Part shown: positions 15,433 through 23,560 of the stretch, in pieces
Numbering within the stretch: position 1 is the first letter of the stretch
Layout: the number at the start of each line of letters is the position of its first letter
Assembly (NCBI GenBank): GCA_038124025.1
Contig: JAYPBC010000018.1
Coordinates: 1-39,958 of the forward strand
Origin: UBA1275 sp038124025
GTDB taxonomy: Bacteria; Bacteroidota; Rhodothermia; Balneolales; Balneolaceae
DNA length: 39,958 bases
Direction of reading: 5' to 3'
Made by a program: the position numbers and the translations under genes
Notes under the pieces: model-generated
What the model was told of the DNA's origin: nothing
Databases searched by the model: none
Seen by the model: the letters and a program-made list of their open reading frames with translations, nothing else

Positions 15433-18400
15433 TTATGCTACATCTTCCATTCGAACTCCAACCAATCGACTGACTCCGGTTTCAGGCATCGTGACACCAT
15501 ACATCATTTCTGCCTTACTCATGGTTTTTTTGTTATGCGTAATAATGATGAATTGAGTGTCATTTGAAAACTCCTTAATCATCTTAGCAAATCGTTCGAT
15601 ATTTGCATCATCCAATGGAGCATCAACCTCATCTAGAACACAAAAGGGAGAGGGTTTAACCAGATAGATAGCAAATAATAAGGCGATGGCAGTGAGTGTT
15701 TTTTCCCCTCCTGAAAGCTGGGAGATACCCGAGGGTCGTTTACCCCTGGGTTGTGCTTTAATTTCAATACGTGCTTCTAATGGATCCTCGGCATCTTGCT
15801 CTATGATTAAATCACAAAAATCGTCCGCAAAAAATAACGTTTTAAATACACGCTGGAAATTACTTCGAACCTCTTCAAATGTTTGGTTAAAGCGTTCGGT
15901 AGCGGTGGTGTTAATTTCATCTATGGTTTCAAGAAGTTGAATTTCGGCTTTTGCCAAATCTTCAATTTGTTCCTCATAGAAGTTTAACCTCTTACTTTCT
16001 TCCTCATATTCTTCAATAGCAAGTGGATTAACTTCACCTAAACTATTTATTTTTTGTTTAAGCCAAGTAATTCGCTCTTTTACATCTTCAGGGCTTTTAT
16101 CTTCAGGTAAAGCCTCACTTTGGAGTTGTTTAATTAGCAATCCATAGTATTCCCAAATATGATCACGAAGACTTTCGCTTTGAATGTCCATTTTTTCTTT
16201 AGCCATGTGCAGATGATGGACCAGTTCGATGTTCACTTCTTTTTGCCGTCGAACTTCCTTTAACTGCTTCTCTATTTCATTAATACTACCCCGTTCTATT
16301 GCCGCAGTTTCTTGTGCTTTGGACAGAATCTGATCGGCCTCTTCTTTTTGGGTATTCGATTCTTCCAATTTTTTACGCCAACTAGCGCTTTGTTCGGTAT
16401 TCAAGCCGATCTGTACATTTGCTTTGGTAATACGATCCTGACGATGCTTTATGCGTTGTCCTACTCCATTTATGCTGATTTGTGCTCGTTGGATTTCACG
16501 TTCGTGATTCTCAATCTTGTTGGTAATATCTTGATGTTTAAGTTGGGCATCGTTGTAGCGACTCTGGGCGCCTGAGCGCTGTTCCTCTAGTGATTCTAAT
16601 AAGCTCTTTTGCTGTTCTAATTTATAGTTAAAGCCATCAAGATTTTGTTCGATTTCATTTTGAGAGGGTGCTATGTTAGCAAGTTCCTGTTGGGCATTTC
16701 CCTCGTTGGATTGCAGCGAGTTTTTTCTGTTAACCCGATCCGTGATATTTTTTTGGTAGACCTGCACTTTAGAGCTCATAGAGTGTTTTTGCTGTTCTAA
16801 TGTGCGAATTTGTTGTTCGAAATCTTTTAGCCCTTTGTTAAGGGAACTTAGGTCAATCTGCGTACTTTTACTTTGGATCTGTTCCAGATAGTCGGTGAGT
16901 TTTTGGAGCTCTTTTTGGATTTTGACCTGTTGTTTCTCTAAACGCTCAATCTTAGTTTTTAGGCTCACTCGCATACCTGCATGGCTGCTCTTACTACCAG
17001 ATGTGTAAAAAGAATTTCCGCTACGAACATCTCCCTGTAAACTTACCGAGCTCCATTCTTTCTTCAATTCTGCTTTATTCATGTGCGCTACATCTTCAAA
17101 CACAAGAACATTACCCAGTAATAGTTGCTTCAAAGCGGAGTACTTTGCTTTACAATTCACATGGTGAAATAAACTACCATCAGCAATATCATAGGTAGCG
17201 GCAAGCTGTTGTAGTGGGATAAAGGTAGCCAATCCTTTTTTCTTCTCTTTTAATAGTGTTGCAGCAGCAAGCGCCTCCTCCATAGTATCTACGACCAAAT
17301 AATTTAGCACGGGACCTAATGCCGATTCCAACGCAATTGCATAGGTTTCATCGGTAGAAAAAATATCATTGACCGTAGTCATACTTTTAAAATTGAATCG
17401 ATGCTCTTCCAATAAATACTTAACGCTCGATGGGAAAGCTTCATTGGAGGTGGCTAAATCTTTTAAGAGCTGAGATTCAGACTCAGCCGAGGCTAAATCA
17501 CTGCTTAGGCTACGAATCTGATCTTTTGTTTCGTTTTGGGTTTGAGCAAATTGTTCTTTTTTTGCTCGAGCTTCTTCTAAGCTTTTCTCCTGCTCATTTC
17601 GTTGACGTAGCAATTTTTCTAGTTGTTCATCGACCTGTCCTTGTTGCTCGGTGATGGTGCTTATTTCACTATTTAGATTTGAAATTTCTGATTCAATACG
17701 TTCTAAATCACCTTCCGTATTTTCGAGTTTAGATTCAATCTTTATTCGCCTAGCCTGCAGCTTTGATAATTCATTCTTAGCGGCACTAATTTGTACTTCT
17801 AGCTCATAGATTTCATGGCGAACTTTGCTGTATTGTTGCTGAGTTTGTGTATATATAACCCTCGATTCTTCTAAACTCTTCTCAGACCGCGCCTGTTCAG
17901 TAGCAAATTCCTCAAGTTTTTCCTGACTATGAGTTCGAACTTTTTGTAGCTCTGCTAAATCCTTATTACCCTGTTCAATGTCCCTCTTGTATTCACTCAG
18001 AACTTTTTCTTCACTTTCAATTCTTTGTTGGGCAATCCGAATCTGAGTGGTAGCTTCCTGAACAGCTTCTGCAAGAGATTGTACTCTACGTTGAGCTTCG
18101 GCTTGTGCTCGTTCTTTTTCTAAGAGTGTTTTTCTAGCCTGCTCATCATTTGTTTCAAGTGAGTTCAGTTTCTGTTGCAGTTCATTCTTTTCAAGTTCTG
18201 CCGAATTTATCCGTTCGATTAACGGATTGAGCTCTTGCTGAATTCGCTCATAGTCATACAGAGTGAGAGCTTTATCAAGCTTTTCTAATTCTTTTTTATA
18301 TCCTTTTGCCCTAATCGCTTTATCTGCTTGTATTTCTAAGCTCCTAGTTTTCTTGCGTAGTTCAATTAATAAATCATCAATTCGTTGCAGATCTTTTCGT

Positions 18401-18951
18401 GTTTCTTCTAACTTTCTGAGGCTTCTTTTTCGTTGATCTTTATACCGGGTTACACCTGCAGCTTCTTCAAAAAGTTTACGACGGTCATTGTTTTTATCAT
18501 TCAATATCTCTTCCACCATCTTAAGCTCAATTACCGAGTAGGCATCCGAGCCCATTCCGGTATCCATAAATAACCCCATGATATCTTTCAATCGGCATGA
18601 AGTTCCATTTATAAGGTATTCCGAATCTCCAGATCGGTATAAGCGGCGGGTGATGGTGAGTTCTGAATATTCAATGGGTAAAATGCCTTTATCGTTTACA
18701 AAAGTAAGGGATACCTCAGCCATCCCAAGAGCTTTTTTCTTCGCTGTCCCATTAAAAATGACATTACTCATAGCTGATGAACGTAATAAAGAAGGGCGCT
18801 GCTCTCCTAATACCCAACGAAGTGCATCCACAATATTAGATTTTCCACACCCATTTGGCCCAACTATAGAAGTAATTCCACTGTCAAAGCTCACTTTTGT
18901 TTTATGAGCAAAGCTTTTAAATCCTTGTAATTCGAGTTCTGATATGTACAA
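15433..18951 (-). CDS. smc: Chromosome segregation protein SMC
   Basis: ATPase of 1172 aa that, with ScpA/ScpB, organises the chromosome. The head has Walker A GPNGCGKS at residues 31-38. Long coiled coils run on either side of a hinge at about 515-670 (SSVKYLLEEHRFNF, then ALESALGPVLNYLVVDTMEEA). The C-terminal head has the ABC signature QLSGGEKTLTAIALLFAIYL at about 1075 and Walker B FCVLDEVDAPLDD. Length fits bacterial SMC (about 1190). It lies 45 bp after frr on the same strand, so it may extend the pyrH-frr transcript. No ScpA or ScpB gene is in the window. Confidence 0.96.
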   Translation of the reverse strand: MYISELELQGFKSFAHKTKVSFDSGITSIVGPNGCGKSNIVDALRWVLGEQRPSLLRSSAMSNVIFNGTAKKKALGMAEVSLTFVNDKGILPIEYSELTITRRLYRSGDSEYLINGTSCRLKDIMGLFMDTGMGSDAYSVIELKMVEEILNDKNNDRRKLFEEAAGVTRYKDQRKRSLRKLEETRKDLQRIDDLLIELRKKTRSLEIQADKAIRAKGYKKELEKLDKALTLYDYERIQQELNPLIERINSAELEKNELQQKLNSLETNDEQARKTLLEKERAQAEAQRRVQSLAEAVQEATTQIRIAQQRIESEEKVLSEYKRDIEQGNKDLAELQKVRTHSQEKLEEFATEQARSEKSLEESRVIYTQTQQQYSKVRHEIYELEVQISAAKNELSKLQARRIKIESKLENTEGDLERIESEISNLNSEISTITEQQGQVDEQLEKLLRQRNEQEKSLEEARAKKEQFAQTQNETKDQIRSLSSDLASAESESQLLKDLATSNEAFPSSVKYLLEEHRFNFKSMTTVNDIFSTDETYAIALESALGPVLNYLVVDTMEEALAAATLLKEKKKGLATFIPLQQLAATYDIADGSLFHHVNCKAKYSALKQLLLGNVLVFEDVAHMNKAELKKEWSSVSLQGDVRSGNSFYTSGSKSSHAGMRVSLKTKIERLEKQQVKIQKELQKLTDYLEQIQSKSTQIDLSSLNKGLKDFEQQIRTLEQQKHSMSSKVQVYQKNITDRVNRKNSLQSNEGNAQQELANIAPSQNEIEQNLDGFNYKLEQQKSLLESLEEQRSGAQSRYNDAQLKHQDITNKIENHEREIQRAQISINGVGQRIKHRQDRITKANVQIGLNTEQSASWRKKLEESNTQKEEADQILSKAQETAAIERGSINEIEKQLKEVRRQKEVNIELVHHLHMAKEKMDIQSESLRDHIWEYYGLLIKQLQSEALPEDKSPEDVKERITWLKQKINSLGEVNPLAIEEYEEESKRLNFYEEQIEDLAKAEIQLLETIDEINTTATERFNQTFEEVRSNFQRVFKTLFFADDFCDLIIEQDAEDPLEARIEIKAQPRGKRPSGISQLSGGEKTLTAIALLFAIYLVKPSPFCVLDEVDAPLDDANIERFAKMIKEFSNDTQFIIITHNKKTMSKAEMMYGVTMPETGVSRLVGVRMEDVA

Positions 18952-18996
18952 CGTCGGTAGGGCTTAAACTGCAGGTTTACATGAAACCCATTAAAT

Positions 18997-19566
18997 TTAG
19001 ACAGTCATGATTTCCGATTCTTTTTGCTTGAGTAATTGTTCAACATTACTGGTGTGTTGATCGGTTACCTTTTGAACTTCGGCTTCTGCCTCGAACTTAG
19101 AATCTTCGGGTAAGGAGTGTTGTTCGACCGCTTTTTTTACTGCATCATTAGCATCTCGTCGGGAGTTACGTATGCTGATTCGGGCTTGTTCTGATTTATC
19201 CTTAGCGACCTTAACTAATTCCTTGCGACGTTCTTCGGTTAAAATGGGTAGAGGAATACGAATCATGTCACCATCATTCATTGGATTTAGTCCTAGTCCT
19301 GAGGACATAATTCCTTTTTCGATATCTGTTATAATACTTTTATCGTAGGGTTGTACTAACAACAACCGAGCTTCAGGAGCTGAAATGTTCGCTAACTGTT
19401 GAAGGGGGGTTTGAGCCCCATAATATTCTACTTGAATACCTTGAATTAATGCGGGATTGGCCTTGCCGGCTCGGATATGTGAAAATTCTTTTTTTAGGTA
19501 CTGAACCGCATCGTCCATTTTCATATCTGCTTCGTCAACTATTTCTTGCAGTTCTTCCCCAATCAT
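18997..19566 (-). CDS. frr: Ribosome recycling factor
   Basis: Cytoplasmic factor that splits post-termination ribosomes with EF-G; 189 aa, family usual 185. Family landmarks are present: MDDAVQYLKKEFSHIRAGKA near residue 16, the VEYYGAQTPLQQLANI segment, PYDKS, GLNPMNDGDMIRIPLP and TEERRKELVKVAK. It follows pyrH by 142 bp and precedes smc, the near-universal pyrH-frr order. The ATG at 19566 gives the expected N-terminus, IGEELQEIVDEADMKM. Confidence 0.96.
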   Translation of the reverse strand: MIGEELQEIVDEADMKMDDAVQYLKKEFSHIRAGKANPALIQGIQVEYYGAQTPLQQLANISAPEARLLLVQPYDKSIITDIEKGIMSSGLGLNPMNDGDMIRIPLPILTEERRKELVKVAKDKSEQARISIRNSRRDANDAVKKAVEQHSLPEDSKFEAEAEVQKVTDQHTSNVEQLLKQKESEIMTV

Positions 19567-19708
19567 AATGTTCTCCTACGAATTTTTTTGTTCAACTGAG
19601 TTTTTACGGCATCCTAACCTGAATGATAGTTGTACGGTTAAAGTATGCTATGCCCCGTTTTCAAAAATACTAAATGTGTGCTATAAATCTTAATAATTTA
19701 TGGGATGC

Positions 19709-20428
19709 TTATTCCCAAATGACTGTGGTACCATCATTGCTGCCATCGCAGACAATTTTTTTAAGGGCACCCTCTTTATTCATGTTAAAAACAATGACAG
19801 GGGTCGAGTTTTCACGGCATAGAGTAAACGCTGTTAGGTCCATTACTGATAGTCGTCTTTTAAGTACTTCGTCGCCTGTAATCGTATCAAATTTGATGGC
19901 ATCGGGATTAAGCTCAGGGTCTGCATCGTAAATACCATCGACCCGAGTACCTTTGAGAATTACGTCTGCCTCTACTTCAATAGCCCTTAGAGCTCCAGCC
20001 GTGTCAGTAGTGAAATACGGATTTCCAGTCCCAGCACCAAAAATAATCACACGCCCTTTCTCTAGGTGTCTAACAGCTCTTCGTCGTATGAAAGGCTCTG
20101 CTATAGCCTCCATTCGTATGGCACTCATTAGGCGAGTCATTATCCCACAACGTTCGAGTGCGTCCTGAAGTGCCATGGCATTAATCATCGTAGCCAACAT
20201 TCCCATGTAGTCGCCTTGTACACGGTCCATACCTTCGGTAGCTCCTTTTACACCGCGAAATATGTTTCCTCCACCAATAACAATACAAATTTCTGTACCC
20301 TCGTCATGAATGGATTTAATTTCTTTGGCGTATTGATGAAGAATTTTTCCATCGATACCATGTCCTTGTTCCCCCAGTAAAGCCTCGCCACTGAGCTTCA
20401 GAAGTATGCGTTTGTATGTATTTGCCAC
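19709..20428 (-). CDS. pyrH: UMP kinase
   Basis: Hexameric amino-acid-kinase-fold enzyme that phosphorylates UMP to UDP. From the GTG at 20428 the protein is 239 aa and begins VANTYKRILLKLSGEALLGE, the canonical N-terminus. A TTG at 20473 would add fifteen residues that read through a terminator hairpin, so it is rejected. Motifs are IVIGGGNIFRG, the DRVQGDYMGMLATMINAMAL helix, and GTGNPYFTTDTAGALRAIE for UMP binding. It lies downstream of tsf but is separated by a terminator-like hairpin, so it may have its own promoter or be attenuated. Confidence 0.95.
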   Translation of the reverse strand: MANTYKRILLKLSGEALLGEQGHGIDGKILHQYAKEIKSIHDEGTEICIVIGGGNIFRGVKGATEGMDRVQGDYMGMLATMINAMALQDALERCGIMTRLMSAIRMEAIAEPFIRRRAVRHLEKGRVIIFGAGTGNPYFTTDTAGALRAIEVEADVILKGTRVDGIYDADPELNPDAIKFDTITGDEVLKRRLSVMDLTAFTLCRENSTPVIVFNMNKEGALKKIVCDGSNDGTTVIWE

Positions 20429-20450
20429 GCTATTCGGATTTATAGGATAA

Positions 20451-20481
20451 AAAAAAGCTGACTTGGAAACCAAATCAGCTT
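20451..20481 (-). terminator. Terminator between tsf and pyrH
   Basis: Read on the minus strand, AAGCTGA (20481-20475), a mismatch, TTGG, loop TTT, CCAA, a mismatch and TCAGCTT form an 11-bp imperfect stem followed by a run of T (20454-20450). It sits 20 bp after the tsf stop and 23 bp before the pyrH GTG. It should end or reduce read-through of the ribosomal protein-tsf transcript. Confidence 0.7.
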
Positions 20482-20499
20482 AATGTACTGAAATTTTAA

Positions 20500-21333
20500 T
20501 TAAGCGTCTTCGCCTAATTGGATTCGGTGGAAGGAAACAACCAGAGGCGTGTTGTTATCCTCTAAGTATTTTTTTACCGATAGGCTGTTATCTTTGACAA
20601 ACTTTTGATTTAGAAGAACTCTCTCTTCATAGAACCGGCGAAGTTTACCTTTGGCAGCTTTCTCGGCTATTTCTTCTGGTTTGCCTTCGTTAATTAACTG
20701 TTCTTTGGCTATCTCAAGTTCTTTTTCCACTACAGAGGCGTCGACTTCGGCTTCTGTAACGGCAATCGGTTTCATTGCGGCTACTTGCATTGCCACATCT
20801 TTTCCGATTTCAGGATTAATCGAATCTCCGTCAAACTCGACAAGAACTCCCAACTGGTTACCTGGATGGATATAGCTCACCATAGAACCTTGAGTAGTAG
20901 CAAGTATGGTTGTACTAATTTGGATTTTCTCCCCAATTTTACCCGTCATGTCTTGCAAATGATCAGCAATGGTTCGCCCGTCGATTTCTACGGTAAGTAG
21001 GGTGTCTACAGATGACGTCTCGTGGTCATAAGCAGCATTAAGGAAGGCCTCAGCTTGTGCTTGAAAGTCTTCGTTTCTAGCTACAAAATCAGTTTCGCAA
21101 TTGATTTCTATAGCCACTGCTTTCTTAGCGTCATCACTAATTCGGGTAAGAATTAAGCCCTCTTTTGCTTCACGGTCGGCTCGTTTGTCAGCAACTTTTT
21201 GGCCTTTTTTTCTAAGAACTTCAACAGCACTGTCGAAATCACCTTCAGCTTCCGCCAAGGCTTTTTTACAGTCCATCATGCCCGCTCCGGTCATGTCTCT
21301 TAGCTTCTTTACATCTGCGGCAGAAATGCTCAT
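20500..21333 (-). CDS. tsf: Translation elongation factor Ts
   Basis: Guanine-nucleotide exchange factor for EF-Tu, 277 aa, typical of the family. The N-terminal UBA-like domain has VKKLRDMTGAGMMDCKKALA (about 8-27). The core has EINCETDFVARNEDF, the TDFV contact with EF-Tu, and HPGNQLGVLVEF. The C-terminal segment is FVKDNSLSVKKYLEDN. It follows rpsB by 45 bp, the universal rpsB-tsf pairing, and ends 20 bp before a terminator. The start is the ATG at 21333. Confidence 0.96.
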   Translation of the reverse strand: MSISAADVKKLRDMTGAGMMDCKKALAEAEGDFDSAVEVLRKKGQKVADKRADREAKEGLILTRISDDAKKAVAIEINCETDFVARNEDFQAQAEAFLNAAYDHETSSVDTLLTVEIDGRTIADHLQDMTGKIGEKIQISTTILATTQGSMVSYIHPGNQLGVLVEFDGDSINPEIGKDVAMQVAAMKPIAVTEAEVDASVVEKELEIAKEQLINEGKPEEIAEKAAKGKLRRFYEERVLLNQKFVKDNSLSVKKYLEDNNTPLVVSFHRIQLGEDA

Positions 21334-21378
21334 TTGTATGTCTCCAAGATTGAAAGTTTGATAATTAAGTCGGTTGAT

Positions 21379-22299
21379 TTATGCTTTTTCTTCNNNNNNN
21401 NNNNNNNNNNNNNNNNNNNNNNNNNNNNNNNNNNNNNNNNNNNNNNNNNNNNNNNNNNNNNNNNNNNNNNNNNNNNNNNNNNNNNNNNNNNNNCTGGTAT
21501 CTTTTTTCTTGCGTCGTGAGCGTAATTTGGTTTTAGGCTCTACTTCTTCAGCAGCTTCTTCCTTAGCAGCCATGGCTAATTCTTCCATATAAGCCTCTTC
21601 CTCATATGCTTCACGCTCAGCAGCTCCTTCAATTATAGCATCGGCTATTTGGGATGTAACTAACTGGATGGTGCGTGCGGAATCGTCATTACATGGAACA
21701 ATAAAATCTGGAACATCCGGATCGCTATTGGTATCTACCATAGCAATAATAGGGATATGTAATTTAATAGCTTCGCTAACAGCTAGATGTTCTTTTTGAA
21801 TATCAACCACAAAAATAGCGCCTGGTAGACGATTCATGTTTGATATACCGCCTAGTGTATTTTCAAGTTTTTCCTGCTCACGAGATAACATGAGACGCTC
21901 TTTTTTAGTGAGCTCATCAAACGTGCCATCGGTTTTCATACGTTCGATTTCTTGCATGCGTGATATGCTTTTTCTTACCGTAGCAAAATTGGTAAGCATA
22001 CCTCCAAGCCAGCGGTGTGTTACGTAAGGCATACCAGCTCTCACCGCTTCATTACGAATAATTTCAGTAGATTGTTTCTTTGTGCCAACGAATAGGATAG
22101 TTTTTCCTGCACGAGATAACTTCTGAATTTCATCGATGGCTTCTTGAAGGTAATTCTGAGTTTTCTTTAAGTCGATGATGTGGATTCCGTTGCGCTGCAT
22201 AAAGATGAATTCTTTCATCTTAGGATTCCAACGACGTGTGAGGTGACCAAAGTGGGCACCTGATTGGAGTAGTTCCTGAATGGAAGCTGCTTTAGGCAT
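21379..22299 (-). CDS. rpsB: 30S ribosomal protein S2 (C-terminal tail interrupted by assembly gap)
   Basis: Ribosomal protein S2 with family landmarks LQSGAHFGHLTRRWNPKM (residues 10-27), FIFMQRNGIHIIDLKKT, FVGTKKQ, VTHRWLGGMLTNF, GAIFVVDIQKEHLAV and PDFIVPCNDDSARTI. After about residue 240 it runs into an Ala/Glu-rich and basic tail (RSRRKKKD), where 100 N interrupt the sequence. The last residues before the stop read EEKA in the same frame, assuming the gap length keeps frame, which cannot be known. S2 in this phylum often has an acidic low-complexity tail, which may be why assembly failed. The functional core is complete. Confidence 0.93.
   Translation of the reverse strand: MPKAASIQELLQSGAHFGHLTRRWNPKMKEFIFMQRNGIHIIDLKKTQNYLQEAIDEIQKLSRAGKTILFVGTKKQSTEIIRNEAVRAGMPYVTHRWLGGMLTNFATVRKSISRMQEIERMKTDGTFDELTKKERLMLSREQEKLENTLGGISNMNRLPGAIFVVDIQKEHLAVSEAIKLHIPIIAMVDTNSDPDVPDFIVPCNDDSARTIQLVTSQIADAIIEGAAEREAYEEEAYMEELAMAAKEEAAEEVEPKTKLRSRRKKKDTXXXXXXXXXXXXXXXXXXXXXXXXXXXXXXXXXXEEKA
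21394..21493. other. Assembly gap (100 N)
   Basis: Exactly 100 N, a conventional scaffold gap of unknown true length, located in the low-complexity C-terminal tail of rpsB. Anything in it, including the true tail length of S2, is unseen. Confidence 0.99.
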
Positions 22300-22509
22300 A
22301 GTAATTTAAGTTAGGTTAATCCTCTGAGTGGATCAGCTCTTTAAACCTATTAGCAGGGCGGACTGTTTTGTTATTAAAAACATTTGCACTGCTAACACCT
22401 AGTTAAAGATCACCACACATGTGTTTTTGTGTTAAGAGCCAAGCTCTCAAGGTAAAATTTGATCTGTGAAAATTACAATCTAAACAGATCAAAAATTGTT
22501 ATGTTCGTG
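22300..22509. other. Gap between rpsI and rpsB with inverted repeats
   Basis: A 210-bp stretch without a gene. It contains GATCTGT and ACAGATC (22460-22500 region) able to form a hairpin just after rpsI, and a short AGAGC/GCTCT stem near 22435-22447. The first may be a weak rpsI terminator, the second part of an rpsB leader that binds S2. Neither has a strong T run, so both readings are uncertain. Confidence 0.3.
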
Positions 22510-22896
22510 TTATCGTTTACTGAATTGGAAACGTTTACGAGCTTTAGGTTGCCCATACTTTTTACGCTCCACCATGCGACTGTCCCGTGTTAGTAAACCA
22601 TGTTCTTTAAGACGTGAGTGCATTCCTTCTTTCACACCATCGATAGCGCGCGCAAGGGCATGCTGAATAGCACCCGCTTGTCCTGCCTTCCCACCGCCTC
22701 GTACGGTAACCTTGATGTCGAATTCGCCTTCGGTCTCGGTAATGTGCATCGGTAAAAGAGCGATATTTCGCATGGCTTTCACCGGTAGATAGTCTTCTAT
22801 GGAGATGTTGTTAACGATAAATGAACCTGTACCTGGCTTAATGTATAAGCGAGCAGTAGAGGTTTTTCTTCGTCCTAGATAATTTGCTTGGGCCAT
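22510..22896 (-). CDS. rpsI: 30S ribosomal protein S9
   Basis: Ribosomal protein of 128 aa. Landmarks are YLGRRKTSTARLYIKPG at the start, the GGGKAGQAGAIQHALARAI segment, and the basic C-terminus KARKRFQFSKR, whose terminal Lys-Arg reaches the P-site tRNA. The gene starts 6 bp after the rplM stop, the universal rplM-rpsI pair. No abnormality. Confidence 0.97.
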   Translation of the reverse strand: MAQANYLGRRKTSTARLYIKPGTGSFIVNNISIEDYLPVKAMRNIALLPMHITETEGEFDIKVTVRGGGKAGQAGAIQHALARAIDGVKEGMHSRLKEHGLLTRDSRMVERKKYGQPKARKRFQFSKR

Positions 22897-22902
22897 GATA
22901 GT

Positions 22903-23346
22903 TTAGAGCTCTACAATTTCAGGATTCTGTGCGGTATGCTGGTGAACAGGACCTGCATACACACGTAGGTTTTTTAAAATTTTCCGACCCAATTTATTTT
23001 TAGGTAGCATACCTTTAACAGCAAGTGTTACCAGCGCTGTTGGGTCCTTAGCCATTTTTGTTTCGGCACTAGTAAATCGCTCACCACCTGGATAGAAGGT
23101 GTGATGAAAGTACATTTTGTTCGTCATTTTTTTACCGGTCAATTTTACTTTTTCAGCGTTAATGACAATAACATTATCTCCAGTATCCATGTGAGGAGTG
23201 AAGGTAGGTTTGTTTTTACCGCGTAAAATAGACGCAACTACACTACTCAGACGTCCTAATGGTTGATCTTCGGCGTCAACTAAAACCCAATTTTTCTCAA
23301 TGTCGCTGGCCTTAGCAGAGTATGTTTTAAAACTTAAAGTATCCAC
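22903..23346 (-). CDS. rplM: 50S ribosomal protein L13
   Basis: Ribosomal protein of 147 aa from the GTG at 23346, which gives VDTLSFKTYSAK, matching the MDTLSYKT start usual in Bacteroidota L13. A longer reading from 23415 adds an unrelated hydrophobic stretch and is rejected. Landmarks: WVLVDAEDQPLGRLSSVVA, NVIVINAEKVKLTGKKMTNK, HTFYPGG, AVKGMLPKNKLGRK, and the end VYAGPVHQHTAQNPE. It is first in the rplM-rpsI-rpsB-tsf series, and its promoter should lie in 23347-23560. Confidence 0.96.
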   Translation of the reverse strand: MDTLSFKTYSAKASDIEKNWVLVDAEDQPLGRLSSVVASILRGKNKPTFTPHMDTGDNVIVINAEKVKLTGKKMTNKMYFHHTFYPGGERFTSAETKMAKDPTALVTLAVKGMLPKNKLGRKILKNLRVYAGPVHQHTAQNPEIVEL

Positions 23347-23560
23347 AGTATTTGTGTTTAATTGCTTTTTTTGAAAGACATAAAAATTACGGGAAAAAAA
23401 ACTACTTATCAACAATTATAATTATAAAGCTAGATGAAAGGTTTTACCTAGAAAAATATTTTTGTGATTTTATCAACAAGGCAACATAATTTTTCAACTT
23501 ATAGCCTGTCACAATGGTATACTTGGGACGTGCACTTAAAAAAACGTACCTGCTTAAGCT

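Noticed and set aside
23406..23479. Two TTATCAACAA direct repeats upstream of rplM (23406-23415 and 23470-23479) as DnaA boxes or operator
   Set aside because: They differ from the DnaA consensus at a key base and lie in very AT-rich DNA; 64-bp spacing gives no clear meaning.
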